This document shows positions 22,178-31,876 of a DNA stretch of 64,000 nt, piece by piece. Positions within the stretch are counted from its first letter, which is position 1, and every line of letters begins with the position of its first letter. Below the pieces are notes generated by a model. That model searched no databases. It saw only the letters and a program-made list of their open reading frames with translations, and was not told where the DNA came from. The DNA is taken from the NCBI GenBank assembly GCA_029255685.2, contig CM055318.2, forward strand, positions 10,483,001 through 10,547,000, written 5' to 3'. This DNA comes from Silene conica. Lineage: Eukaryota > Streptophyta > Magnoliopsida > Caryophyllales > Caryophyllaceae. The position numbers were made by a program, and so were the translations under genes.

Positions 22178-24145
22178 CTAGTAAACTACATCATCATCAT
22201 CATCATCATCGTCCTCATCATCATCATCATCATCAGCAGGATTATCCTCAGCGTCATCCTTCGTAATGTAGAACCGCTCCATATCATCGATCAAGCGTCG
22301 CACGTACGGCTATTTCTGGTCGGGGTCCTGAGTATAAATCTGCGAGAAATGACGGCTAAGAGCCCGGCCAACCTCCGGCTCCTCGGGGAAAGGGGGTGAC
22401 AGCATCTCAACACGGCGTGCAGGGGGGTAGAAGTATGGGTGAGAAATCTTCTTGTACCAACTCATGTAACGTGGATCACACTAAAACGGCATCAGAGCCC
22501 GGTCATGACGCTGTCTCAACGGAATCTCAGCCTCTCTCAAACCTCAATCCAAATCAGCAGCATCACCGTAAGACAGCTTGTAACCCTGAGTCGGCTTCGC
22601 CGGACGACTCTCGGCACCTGGGACCCGCATAGGGTTCGGGTGATCCTGAACATAGCCAAACTGACGGAGACACCTATCAGGCTGGTACGACTCCACTAAA
22701 TCAATAAAGCTGATCACCCCCGAGTAGAGCGTACTCCGACAACCCCTGTGTGGGCTAACACCATAAGGGAGCCACGTCACCTGCTCCGCCCTTAGCTCGT
22801 CCAACCTCTGCCTGTGATGCTCCAACAACCCCTCATCTCCCCTAAACCTAGGAACCCGTGACCAAGCCTCGACAAGTGGTCGTCCCTTAACATAATATCC
22901 CGAGTGAGGCCTGAACGTCGGAAAATACTCGTATATCCAAGCCTGAAGCAACGGCAGACAACCGCTAACCCCAGCTGCCTCCCTACGCGAAGCCATCCCC
23001 AACTGTCGGTACAGGTACGCCAATGTCGCGGCCCCCCAAGCATAACCGCCTAAATCATCTAAATCATCAAACAACGGCAACATACGAGCGACAACCCGGT
23101 CGCTGGACTTGTCGGTGAACAAAGTCTGTCCAACCAACAACATCATGTACGCCCGTAGGGAGTCCTGCTGGCTCCCCTTCTCCACAACATCCATCAGCTT
23201 CCTCACCAAAATCCCCCCACCCCTGTAAAGGGGTGCAGTCACGGCCGTCACGTCGATGCCAAACAAGGCCGCGTACTTCCCCTTCAGACCGCTCTCCCCC
23301 CTCGTACCCTCGTCCATAACCCTAACGCCATCCACTCGTATGCCGGGGATCCTGTGAACGTCGTGCAACAGTATCGTAATCTCACCAAACGGCATGTGGA
23401 AAGTGTTGGTGTCCGGCTGCCACCTCTCGACAAACGCACTGATAAGGTTCTCATCCAACCCGGTGGTCAAACAAGTCCTAAGATGATCAAGCCCGCTCTC
23501 GGCAACTCTATCCATAACCGCAGAGCGGACCCTCAACTTACTCATCTTCTCCATAGCGCCCGACCTCTCGTAACACGTGATCCACTGTCTCGCGCTCCCC
23601 TCATCCGTCCAACTACTGCGAGCTACGTGGCCACCGAAGCTACGTAAGACAGTAGGTACAGACGACCCCCCTACAACCGGACCCTGTAGACGCCAGGAAA
23701 GATCCGGAGTCTTCTTCCTCCCGCCCGTGCTACTAGAGGCACCACTCTCCACAAATGGCCTATATCGGCCGCTACCATCACGTACGATCACCTTAGCTGG
23801 TCGATCGGCTGCCTCCTCGTCCAAAAACTGGGAGTCGTGCTCCTCCTCCTCCTCCTCCTCCACCTCCTCCTCAACCTCAACCTCCTCGTCCTCCGAACTA
23901 CTAACTCGGGGGTCGCTGAAAAAAGCTCTCGGTAGATGTAGCTCGTCCTCGGGAGTAGGGTCGGGAGTCCTTATTAGAAGACCCTTTCCCCTACCCCTAC
24001 CCCTACCCCTAACTCCCCTACCAGCCCGTGGCGCTGCTGCTGGTTGTGATGCTATCGGGACACGACGCTTAGATCTCGTCATTCTTCGGCCTGCGGTACG
24101 GCCAATCGCAGGCATGATATCATCCTCATTGTAAGACATCTGCAT
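22178..24145 (-). pseudogene. plant mobile domain (PMD / MAIN-like) gene, broken 3' end
   Basis: The intact part (24145-22544, 533 residues from a true ATG) has a basic Arg-Gly N-terminus (GVRGRGRGRGKG near residue 45), a Glu-rich stretch, and then the PMD fold. Its landmarks are WQPDTNTFHMPFGEITILLHD, YLYRQLGMASRREA and GCLPLLQAWIYEYFP. This resembles MAIN-like and phosphatase-7-long-form homologues, which are often carried by transposons. After the TGA at 22544-22546, homologous-looking coding sequence continues to an acidic tail (stop at 22178-22180). It is interrupted by TAG stops (before CDPRYMSWYKKI and before PYVRRLIDD) and one frameshift in a C-run near 22425. The stops look like TGG-to-TGA and CAG-to-TAG changes. 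PMD proteins are linked to silencing and genome stability; a role for this copy is unknown. Confidence 0.8.
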
Positions 24146-24283
24146 TTACGAGATTACAATAACGTTAAATTAATATAATTAAACAAATTGTCATAAAAAA
24201 CTAAAATAATAAAAACTAAAATAAGAAATTTTAACTATTAAAATTGAAAATATACGGCCTAAACGTAAAAATAAAGCCGAGGA

Positions 24284-24450
24284 AACCCCCTAAACCCTAA
24301 AAACCCTAAACCCTAAACCCACCCTAGCCACCCCAACCCTAAACCCTAAACCCTATACCCTATACCCTAAACCCTAAACCCTATACCCTAAACCCTATAC
24401 CCTATACCCTATACCCTATACCTTATACCCTATACCCTAAACCCTTAACC
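24284..24450. repeat. telomere-like CCCTAAA / CCCTATA tract
   Basis: About 165 bp is built of CCCTAAA, the Arabidopsis-type telomere heptamer, and the variant CCCTATA in the same orientation. It lies in the 5' leader/promoter side of the plant-mobile-domain gene, inside the Mutator-like element. It could be a telo-box promoter motif expanded by slippage or a captured telomeric fragment. Confidence 0.8.
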
Positions 24451-24700
24451 CACGTCCATACCCCCACCCAACACCCCAAGCCCACGTCCAAACCCTCCCT
24501 AGCCACCCAAACCCCACGTCCCACCCCCCCCCCCCACCAACGTATCTGTCCCACGTCCCATCCCCTACCCAACGCCCCAACCCCACGTCCCTCCCCCCCA
24601 CCAACGTGCCTAACCCACGTCCCTCCCTATCCTAGACGTGCCACCCTCACGTCCCTCCCAACCTCAGCCGTGAGATACCCACGTCCCACCCTTCCCTGGA
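24451..24700. promoter_or_regulatory. CACGTCC motif cluster upstream of PMD gene
   Basis: Eight copies of CACGTCC, usually as CCCACGTCCC, occur between about 24450 and 24690. The same motif makes up the hairpin at 21031-21295 in front of the other gene of this element. ACGT-core motifs are bound by bZIP and bHLH factors in plants; binding here is inferred only from the motif. Confidence 0.5.
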
Positions 24701-25330
24701 CGTTCAAAACAAACGTCTAAGATCTACCATTCGCGAATCGATTTTACCTAACCCCCACATTCGGTTTTTGATTCAAAATTGAACTTAAAACAAATCTAAT
24801 TCTAACAACAATCTAACTAATATCAACAACAACAACAACAAACAACAATAGCACAAAAATTGAATCAAAATCCCTAAAATTAACAAAAACACCAAAAACA
24901 TTAACAATTAACACTACAACTAACAAATCTAACATAATTAACCTCAAGAATAACAACTACAACAACATTAATTAAAACTAACAAGAGTAATTAAAAAAAA
25001 AAAACTAACCGTGCGTGTGGTGGTTGGTCGGGCGGTGCTGCTGCGGTGGTGCTACGGTGGGTGGTCGTACGGTGGGTGGTGGTACGGTGGGTGGTGAGTG
25101 AGGGGTTTGGGTGAGGGTTTTTGAATTGTTGAGGTTTTGTGAGCCAAAGGGTAGTGTGAGTCTTTTTTTTAAATTACGTCGACGATTTGTTATAAAACGT
25201 CGACGACCTTTCGCGATTCGGTAAGCAAAGTATAGGGATTCCCATATGACTTATCTTTTCTTACCCGAGTGGGTAATACTTGACCCGTCACAAGTTTGCG
25301 ATGCATATGTCCGTCACAAATAATAATTTG

Positions 25331-28091
25331 TGCACATTTTATATAATCAGTTACCTTATCAGCTAATAATTTTCAGCTACCCTCTCCCCTACCTTTTCAG
25401 ATTTGAGTTAGTTTTTCAAGTTTCAGCTACCTTTTATGTTAGTTTTACCAAGCGTAATTTATTTTCGCATATGCATTACGTATTTAACTCAACTCAATAC
25501 ATTTTATCACTTTTTTTCCATTTCATACCTCTAAGTAAAAACCCTTTCAAACACAGTTCTCTCAATTATGAATCCCGCAATATTTTTTCGATTTGTCAGA
25601 TTTCAATTAGACTTAATTTAATTGTAAAATAGTGGTTTAATGTGTAAAATGTATAATTTTGAACCAAATTAAGGCATTTCTTTCCTAGTTTGTAGATCTT
25701 ATTTAATTTAGGGTTTGGTGATCTATAAATGATTGTTTTATGACATTGGTTTTTGGGTGGTGGTGGGATGGCGACGTGGGTGAAGAACGACAAAGGTGGG
25801 GTGATGCAGGCGGAGGACAGTGAGATAGGGGGCGGGGTATGGTGTTTCGGTGAAAAAGGGTATGTCATGGGTTAGGGAAAGCACGAGGAAGGTTTAGGGA
25901 GGGGGAAGGAATTGTTGCCGACGGGGAGAGGCGGAAAAAAAGGCATCGCGTGGCGAGGGGGAGGACATCGTCGACGGCAAGGGAGTGGTTAGGTGTGCGT
26001 GGTGTTGGCATTGTTTTGGGTGAGGGGATGGCAGTTGTCGACGATGACGAATGGATTAGTAGCTGTTATGTAGATGAAGGTGGTTTGCGGTGGTAGAAGC
26101 GTGGAGGAAGAATGGTGGCCGACAATGGAATGGTAATCCACGAGGGTGTGTGGTGAGAAGAGCGGAATAATTTATGCAGTAATGTTTTTTTTATAATGCA
26201 ATTCAAAGTTTAATTTTGTTAAATTGTGATCAATGCAGTACAATTACTAAGGAAATTAGAGAGATGTGAAATTAAGAGGTGAAGTTATGAGAGGGGTAAT
26301 ATGGTCAAATGTATACTGTAATGATTAAAATGCGTACGGTGTAAATCAACACCTAAATTAAATTAACAAACTTAAGAAAACGTATTTGATAATTAACAGA
26401 TTATATGCCAAATCTCCATTTTCATGTATAAACTGGATATGCTACTAGAGTTTGCTATTATTGACAGCATATTTTTAAAAAAATAGATTCTGATCAATAT
26501 GCATGAATCAAATACATGAAATTAGTAGATTTATTCGGCCAATCTATTTTTTACGTCGAATTCTACCAATTTCACCTAATATGTTGTTTACAAAAGAAAA
26601 CCTTAATATTTCATTTTTTTTCTCGATGATAAACATTAATGGACCCGTTAAGTTTTCAAGTTAACATTAGATTATTTATAAATTGGCCGATGTTTAATCA
26701 ACTGAGATTTGGCTCAACGAACAATTGAAGATCGACGAAATAAATGAGCGATTGAATCGAAAATACCTCACGTGTGCGGTGGAGTGTATGAAGATGTACG
26801 ATTCTAACTTAAATAGTGAGATCACTTTATAATTTAATGAGCTGGTGTTGGAAATAAGCTACTGCATGCAAAGGGCAAAATAAAAGAATAAAAATGGATT
26901 AGATAAACCTTCACGGTATCATGGTATGATACATGTTGCCTTAGAAGGTTAATCGCCCTCGACACGGTGTTGTTCAACTGAGAACGACGCTCCCCAAGGT
27001 ATACACAACTCTCTTCCAATTTGCACCCAAAAGGAAGAGAAGGAACTCAAATGCTACTGCTCATATTTTCGTAAGGAACAAAGGAGAGAAAGAGAGGATT
27101 GGTAAAGAATGAATTGAGTGATTTGCAAACATAATTTCATCTTATTTATAGTAAAATCTGGAAAGGAGAAACAATGAACGAATTTAAAGCATTACAATTT
27201 TCCATTAGTCTTTGGTGGAAAAACAATAAAAGACTACCCCATCCCACGGTGCGTGCGAGCCGAGCCGAACGGCGGTGTACGCGTGGGAAGAGTAACACTA
27301 TCCTCATTATTGACAAGTACTTAGTTGACGAATACTTAACTTATAAACACAACCAAAATTGCTTAATTTTCGAATGTGGGACAAAACCAAAAATATTTTT
27401 TTTATTCTTTCAATACGAGACAAAGCATTCCTAGCATTTCCAAGAGCTAGTCCGTACTTCTTTTTGTATAGTCAATTGATTTCAAAAAGGAACTTCTTTA
27501 AACTTATGAAGTATTATTTTCTCCCCTCTTGATAGCATGAGTCAAGTCAATGCATGTATCGAACATGATTGGATTTTATAATTTAAAATACTCCGTATTA
27601 TTAAGCTTCAAACCCATTATACATATATGTATTTAACATTTTAACATCCTCTAATTTTATATTTATAGAAAATTAACAATGGCAATATTTAAGCTTTAAA
27701 ATAGGCTCCTAGGTTTCAAGTAATTGTCTTCCTTGTATTTTTGTCAAGTCCAATTGTTATAGTCTAACCGATCCAATATATCCCTAATTTTTAATGAGTG
27801 ACCCGTCTTATTTTAACGTCAAGGCGCCACGAAGTTTGTGATTTTTGGACAAAACAAATGTATTATATTGTGCAGTCGTCTTTTATAAGTGGACTGAGTC
27901 CTAAATTCCTAACGTTATCCAACCATTCACATTGTTGAACTTTGATACATACAATGAATTAAGTGATGTTAGTCTAGTGATAGCTAGCTAAACTTTGAAA
28001 CATTCAGAAATGAAGAAGTTGAGAGGTTTTAGGTTCGACTATCAGCTAAGACGATGATCACTTGATCATTGCCACCCCGACGGGATACCTT
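25331..28091. other. long gene-poor stretch
   Basis: Nothing clearly coding was found. 25740-26160 is GC-richer with GGTGG/GACGA words but no conserved frame. At 26840-27019 (minus) a short frame (CVYLGERRSQLNNTVSRAI) may be an exon or element fragment that I do not recognise. 27240-27300 has a short GC-rich island. The rest is AT-rich. Confidence 0.4.
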
Positions 28092-28187
28092 CTACGTAGC
28101 ACCAAAACGGACACGGACACGACACGTGACACGACATCCCATGAAATTTAGGACACGTGGCACATCATTTAAATATAATAAAATATA

Positions 28188-28455
28188 CTCCCTCCTACCC
28201 ATTATAAGTGTCCCGTTCTTCGTTTTGTTTTATTCGTCAAAGTGTCTCATTGTGTACTATTTGGGCTGTTTTATTACCTTTTTACCCTTTCCTATTTCTA
28301 TATATTACCCACCCACCCCCCAACCCATTAATTCTTACAAATCTTAACCTTCTTTTTCCAATCTACATACCCCTACACTACACAAAATATTAAAACAATT
28401 ATTATTCCTTAAATACTCACTCCTAAATGGGACACTTATAATGGGTAGGAGGGAG
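28188..28455. mobile_element. Stowaway-like MITE
   Basis: Perfect terminal repeats begin CTCCCTCCTACCCATTATAA and end TTATAATGGGTAGGAGGGAG, flanked by TA (28186-28187 and 28456-28457). It is 268 bp, nested in the hAT at 28092-30346, and appears recent because the termini are identical. Confidence 0.93.
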
Positions 28456-28527
28456 TATATTTTATTGTTATAAATAAAGTATAATTTTATTTTTATCATG
28501 TATTTAAAACTAAATCTAAACAAGTAA

Positions 28528-28709
28528 GGCCATGTTTTTTCTGGCTTATTTTTAACTCGTTTCAGTTCAGCTCAGCTCTATTTAGTTCAGTTCAGCTCAG
28601 CTTCATTCAGTTCAGTTCATTTCAGTTCAGTTCAGTTCAACTCAGCTCAGCTCAGCTTCATTGAATTCATTTTAGTTCAGTTCAGCTCGACTTTATTAAG
28701 TACATCCCA

Positions 28710-28764
<55 letters not shown>

Positions 28765-28976
28765 GTTATTATTACTATTATTGTTGTTGTTGTTATTATT
28801 ATTATATTATTTATTATTATTAATTAATAATTATTGTTATTATGATTATTATTGTTGTTTTTGTTTTTGTTTTTGTTTTTATTATTTTTTCTTCTTCTTA
28901 TTTTTATTATTATTATTATTTGATATATATTTTTATTGTTTATAATTTTTTTTCTTTTTTTTTCTTTTTTTTTTTT

Positions 28977-29038
<62 letters not shown>

Positions 29039-30155
29039 TAAATATGAGAGAGTAGAGAAAATGTAATTGAGAAGTATTTATTAACACAATCGAAATTCAT
29101 AATCTTGAAAATATAGATATCATTAACAAAGACATCATCTATGTTGCTTCGTTATTGACTTCCGTATTATTTTGATTTACTTCATTTTCGAGGTCATTAT
29201 GGACACCAATATCACACCCTATTTTTTTTTTTGCAATTTCTTTTCGAACTTTGTCCATGAATTTCTTCCGTTCTTTATCATCCATGTTTGAATATGTTCT
29301 TCCTTGAATACTTTGATGTTGTATAACTGGAATACCAAGTTTATGCATCCGAATTAAATTATGAAGTGTAATAGCGGATACGATAATTGACATTTGATAT
29401 TTCGCTGTCATTTGTGGCATGTTTTATTCCACCTTCTCTTCACCTGACCAAACGTCATTTCAACCCTCATCCTCAAAGATGAATGTCGATAATTAAAATG
29501 TTCAAATATTCCACTAGGAGGTGCATGCTTATATTCAGACACATGGTTTCTCACGTTTGGATGGCTAATATAAGACAAATACCCAAGTGTATTCGGGTAT
29601 CCGAATCCACCGAATATATTTACCTACAAATGTTTATATATAAAAATAATTAATGTTTAGACGTAAAATATTTAGATAATAAAAAAATGAAATACATGCC
29701 ACATTTACCACATTTAGACGTAAAATGTTTAGATAATAAAAATAATAACTAATGTTTAGATGCAAAATATTCAAATATTGCTTTTGTTAACTTTAAAACA
29801 CAAGAAAGAAAAAAGCAAAGTCCATTAGAGTTGACTACCAAAAAGAAACCTAAAAATTAATATTTTTTTAATATTATAATTGTTTTTTAAAAAATCGCAA
29901 ATTTGTATTAATCAAACATTTTTTTCATATTATTATTATTAGTAGTAGTAGTAGTAGTAGTACACTTTAATTAAAGTTAAGCTATTTTTATCAATTTCAG
30001 CTTCATTCAGTAGCTCATTTCAGTTCAGCTCGATTAAATTCAGTTCAGTTCAGTCCAGTTCAGTCCAGCTCAGCTCGATTCAGTTCAGCTCAGCTCAGTT
30101 CAGTCCAGTTCAGCTCAGCTCAGTTCAGCTCTAAAAAGTCAGAAAGAACAGGGCC
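28528..30155. mobile_element. PIF/Harbinger element, degenerate copy 3
   Basis: The ends are GGCCATGTTTTTTCTGGCTT and AAAAGTCAGAAAGAACAGGGCC, flanked by TAA (28525-28527 and 30156-30158). It has the same TTCAG subterminal arrays, TTA microsatellites and minus-strand transposase remnant as the copies at 10346 and 12972. It lacks the MITE found in copy 2 and so provides its empty site. The left terminus has more substitutions than the right. Confidence 0.88.
29139..29610 (-). pseudogene. Harbinger transposase remnant
   Basis: 29420-29139 reads through as the C-terminal tail (LHNLIRMHKLGIPVIQHQ, then MDDKERKKFMDKVRKEIAKK). Upstream (29610-29430) sequence equivalent to VDSGYPNTLGY and the TFGQ block is present, but small deletions near 29425-29450 have shifted the frame. 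It ends near 29139 without the N-terminal half. Non-functional. Confidence 0.75.
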
Positions 30156-30606
30156 TAAATGTACAACTTCACCTTTACTATAACTAATTCTCATTTTCCC
30201 ACCTAAACTCATCTTCTAATCGATCTTTTTTAAAATTTTATTCCCCGTCTAAACTATATTATGTTTAGCCATGTGTCCAACGAGTGTCGGGTGAGCGAGT
30301 GTCAGACACAGGATGACTAATTAGGAAAATTGTCCTAGCTACCTAGGGTGGCTTACATAGTTCATGTGGTGCGGAAATACATGGGCTGTGAGATTGAACT
30401 CACTCGTCATAAAAAAAAATGATATTACGAGCCAACTTAAGGATAGATTATCATATGATGCAACTATTTAAAAAGAAAATATTTTAAAGTAATTGTTTAG
30501 TCGATTATTAATTTACAACTCTATAAGAATATCTAATTCGTGAAAATTAAACTCATCACGAAATTCAGATGAATACGTAAAAAAATTCGGTTTCCTATAT
30601 GAGAAT

Positions 30607-31060
30607 CTTTTTTTTTTGAAGGGAAAAATCGTTTCATTAATTAAAAGTCTCATGGTAGTTACAACATATGTCAAGAAAAACAGGATACAAAACGATTAAA
30701 ATCAAATAAACTACATTCTCGATCAACATAAAATTTCTAAATTTGATGGGCTCATGAGACGCTTTTGCACATCCTCTAATATATCGCCTTCTACGGCTTT
30801 TTACAAGAGGGTTTCCAAATCTTCTAAAACATTGACAAGAATGAAGTTCTTTTGACCAAAAACGAGCAATCTGACAGCAGTTTTATCTCCATAGGATCAA
30901 CAATTAAGGCGCCGATCTTCCACTTAATTCTTGAACCTCTCAAATAGAGGGGAAAATCTCACCACAAGATGAGAACAAACTCACCAAAAGGTGAGGACAA
31001 AACTCACACAAATGTGAGAACAAACTCACACAAAGGTGAGAACAAGTCTCCAATAAAGGA
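30607..31060 (-). mobile_element. possible LINE 3' end fragment
   Basis: A run of T (30609-30617 on plus) is followed by GAAGGGAAAAATCGTTTCATTAA, which on the minus strand would be a 3' tail ending in poly(A). Further on, short imperfect repeats with CTCAC...GTGAG palindromes (about 30960-31055, unit roughly 25 bp) occur. No reverse transcriptase frame is present. The assignment rests on overall appearance only. Confidence 0.3.
30957..31056. repeat. imperfect tandem repeat with CTCAC/GTGAG palindromes
   Basis: About four units of roughly 25 bp vary around AAACTCACACAAAGGTGAGA (for example at 31008 and 31030). Each unit contains a small inverted repeat (CTCAC...GTGAG). Confidence 0.75.
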
Positions 31061-31556
31061 GAGGGAAGAAGTTATTAGCGTAAAAAATTAAAGAAGAACG
31101 AAAAGGAAAATTTGGGGCTTACCTCCACCCAAAAAAAGTAGACGGCAGCCCCCAAGATGTTGAAAATTAGGGTTTAGGTTTTTCTTTTTGGAGAGAGAGA
31201 TTAGAGAAAGACTTAAAAAATTTACCTCTCCAATTTACCAAACTAAGAACAATACTTATTAAAATTTAAAAAAGTGAAGAATACAAGGGGGAGTGTTCCT
31301 ATGTGAGAATCTAATTATAAAAGAGTTGGAAAATTATACGACATTATATAATGAAAGCACACAATAATATAAACGGGTAATTATTTACTTGTATTATAAA
31401 GTGATCATTTTATCCGTTGCACTATATAACGAACGTACACTTAACTACCGTTAAGCAATAGCAGAGCCACCTTTAACTTCATCAATTTTTAATCATTCCA
31501 GTTTCGGATTTTCTTTTAAGTACAAGAACTTCAAGATCAAGTAACGTACGAAGAGA

Positions 31557-31776
31557 TATTATGGAGTTATTACGAAGTATAGCATTTACATGATACATTG
31601 TATGCATTGACTACAATACAATGTATCTACTGTCCTTGTAATTCCCATATCCTTGAATTCCCAAAGGGAACTTGGAAAGCTGGAATCTTGTATGTATAAA
31701 TAGAGCATGATGAATGAATAAGAAAGTAACACACAAAATTTACAAACCAATATTATTTATCCCTTTTATTTCATCA
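31557..31776 (+). repeat. copia 5' LTR
   Basis: It contains an inverted repeat (ATACATTGTA ... TACAATGTAT, about 31592-31625) and a promoter-like TATAAATA at 31695-31702. It differs from the 3' LTR at positions 6 (T/C) and about 90 (C/T). Confidence 0.95.
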
Positions 31777-31790
31777 TGGTATCAGAGAAC
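31777..31790 (+). promoter_or_regulatory. primer binding site (initiator Met tRNA)
   Basis: TGGTATCAGAGAAC directly follows the 5' LTR. TGGTATCAGAG is complementary to the 3' end of plant initiator methionine tRNA, the usual copia primer. Confidence 0.9.
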
Positions 31791-31876
31791 ACTCTGTTCT
31801 CCCATCTCTTCCTCTGCCTTCTAAATTAAACGCCCATTTTTTTTCTTTTCTTGCTCCTTCCTCCCTATAAACAACA

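Larger units (their letters stand above)
20590..25330. mobile_element. Mutator-like element carrying two genes
   Basis: Long terminal inverted repeats of over 100 bp are visible. The left contains GCGACGGATATATTTGTGGC, then CAAACTTCTAACGG, CCCACTTGAGTA, AAGCAAAG and GCGAAAGGTCGTCGACGTTTT. The right, reverse-complemented, contains the same order: GTGACGGACATATGCATCGC, CAAACTTGTGACGG, CCCACTCGGGTA, ATACTTTGCTTACC and GCGAAAGGTCGTCGACGTTTT. Inside are two convergent genes and no transposase, so it is non-autonomous and gene-bearing. The outermost bases and the 9-bp target duplication could not be fixed by eye. Confidence 0.75.
28092..30346. mobile_element. non-autonomous hAT, split by two later insertions
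   Basis: The left end is CTACGTAGCACCAAAACGG followed by GGACACG words; the right end is GTCCTAGCTACCTAG preceded by GTGTCGGG and GTGTCAGACAC. With the two inserts removed, the remaining sequence aligns in order with the 476-bp hAT at 9130-9605. The 8-bp duplication is not preserved clearly (GATACCTT on the left, no match on the right), so this copy is older or its right boundary is shifted by a few bases. Confidence 0.65.

Noticed and set aside
23577-24134. 185-residue plus-strand frame
   Set aside because: Antisense shadow of the PMD gene; Ser/Pro runs mirror its Glu/Arg-Gly tracts.
25740-26160. GC-rich segment as a possible gene
   Set aside because: Frames are short and without recognisable motifs on either strand; left unassigned.
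28824-29087. Asn/Lys-run frames
   Set aside because: Microsatellite and poly(T) tract of Harbinger copy 3.
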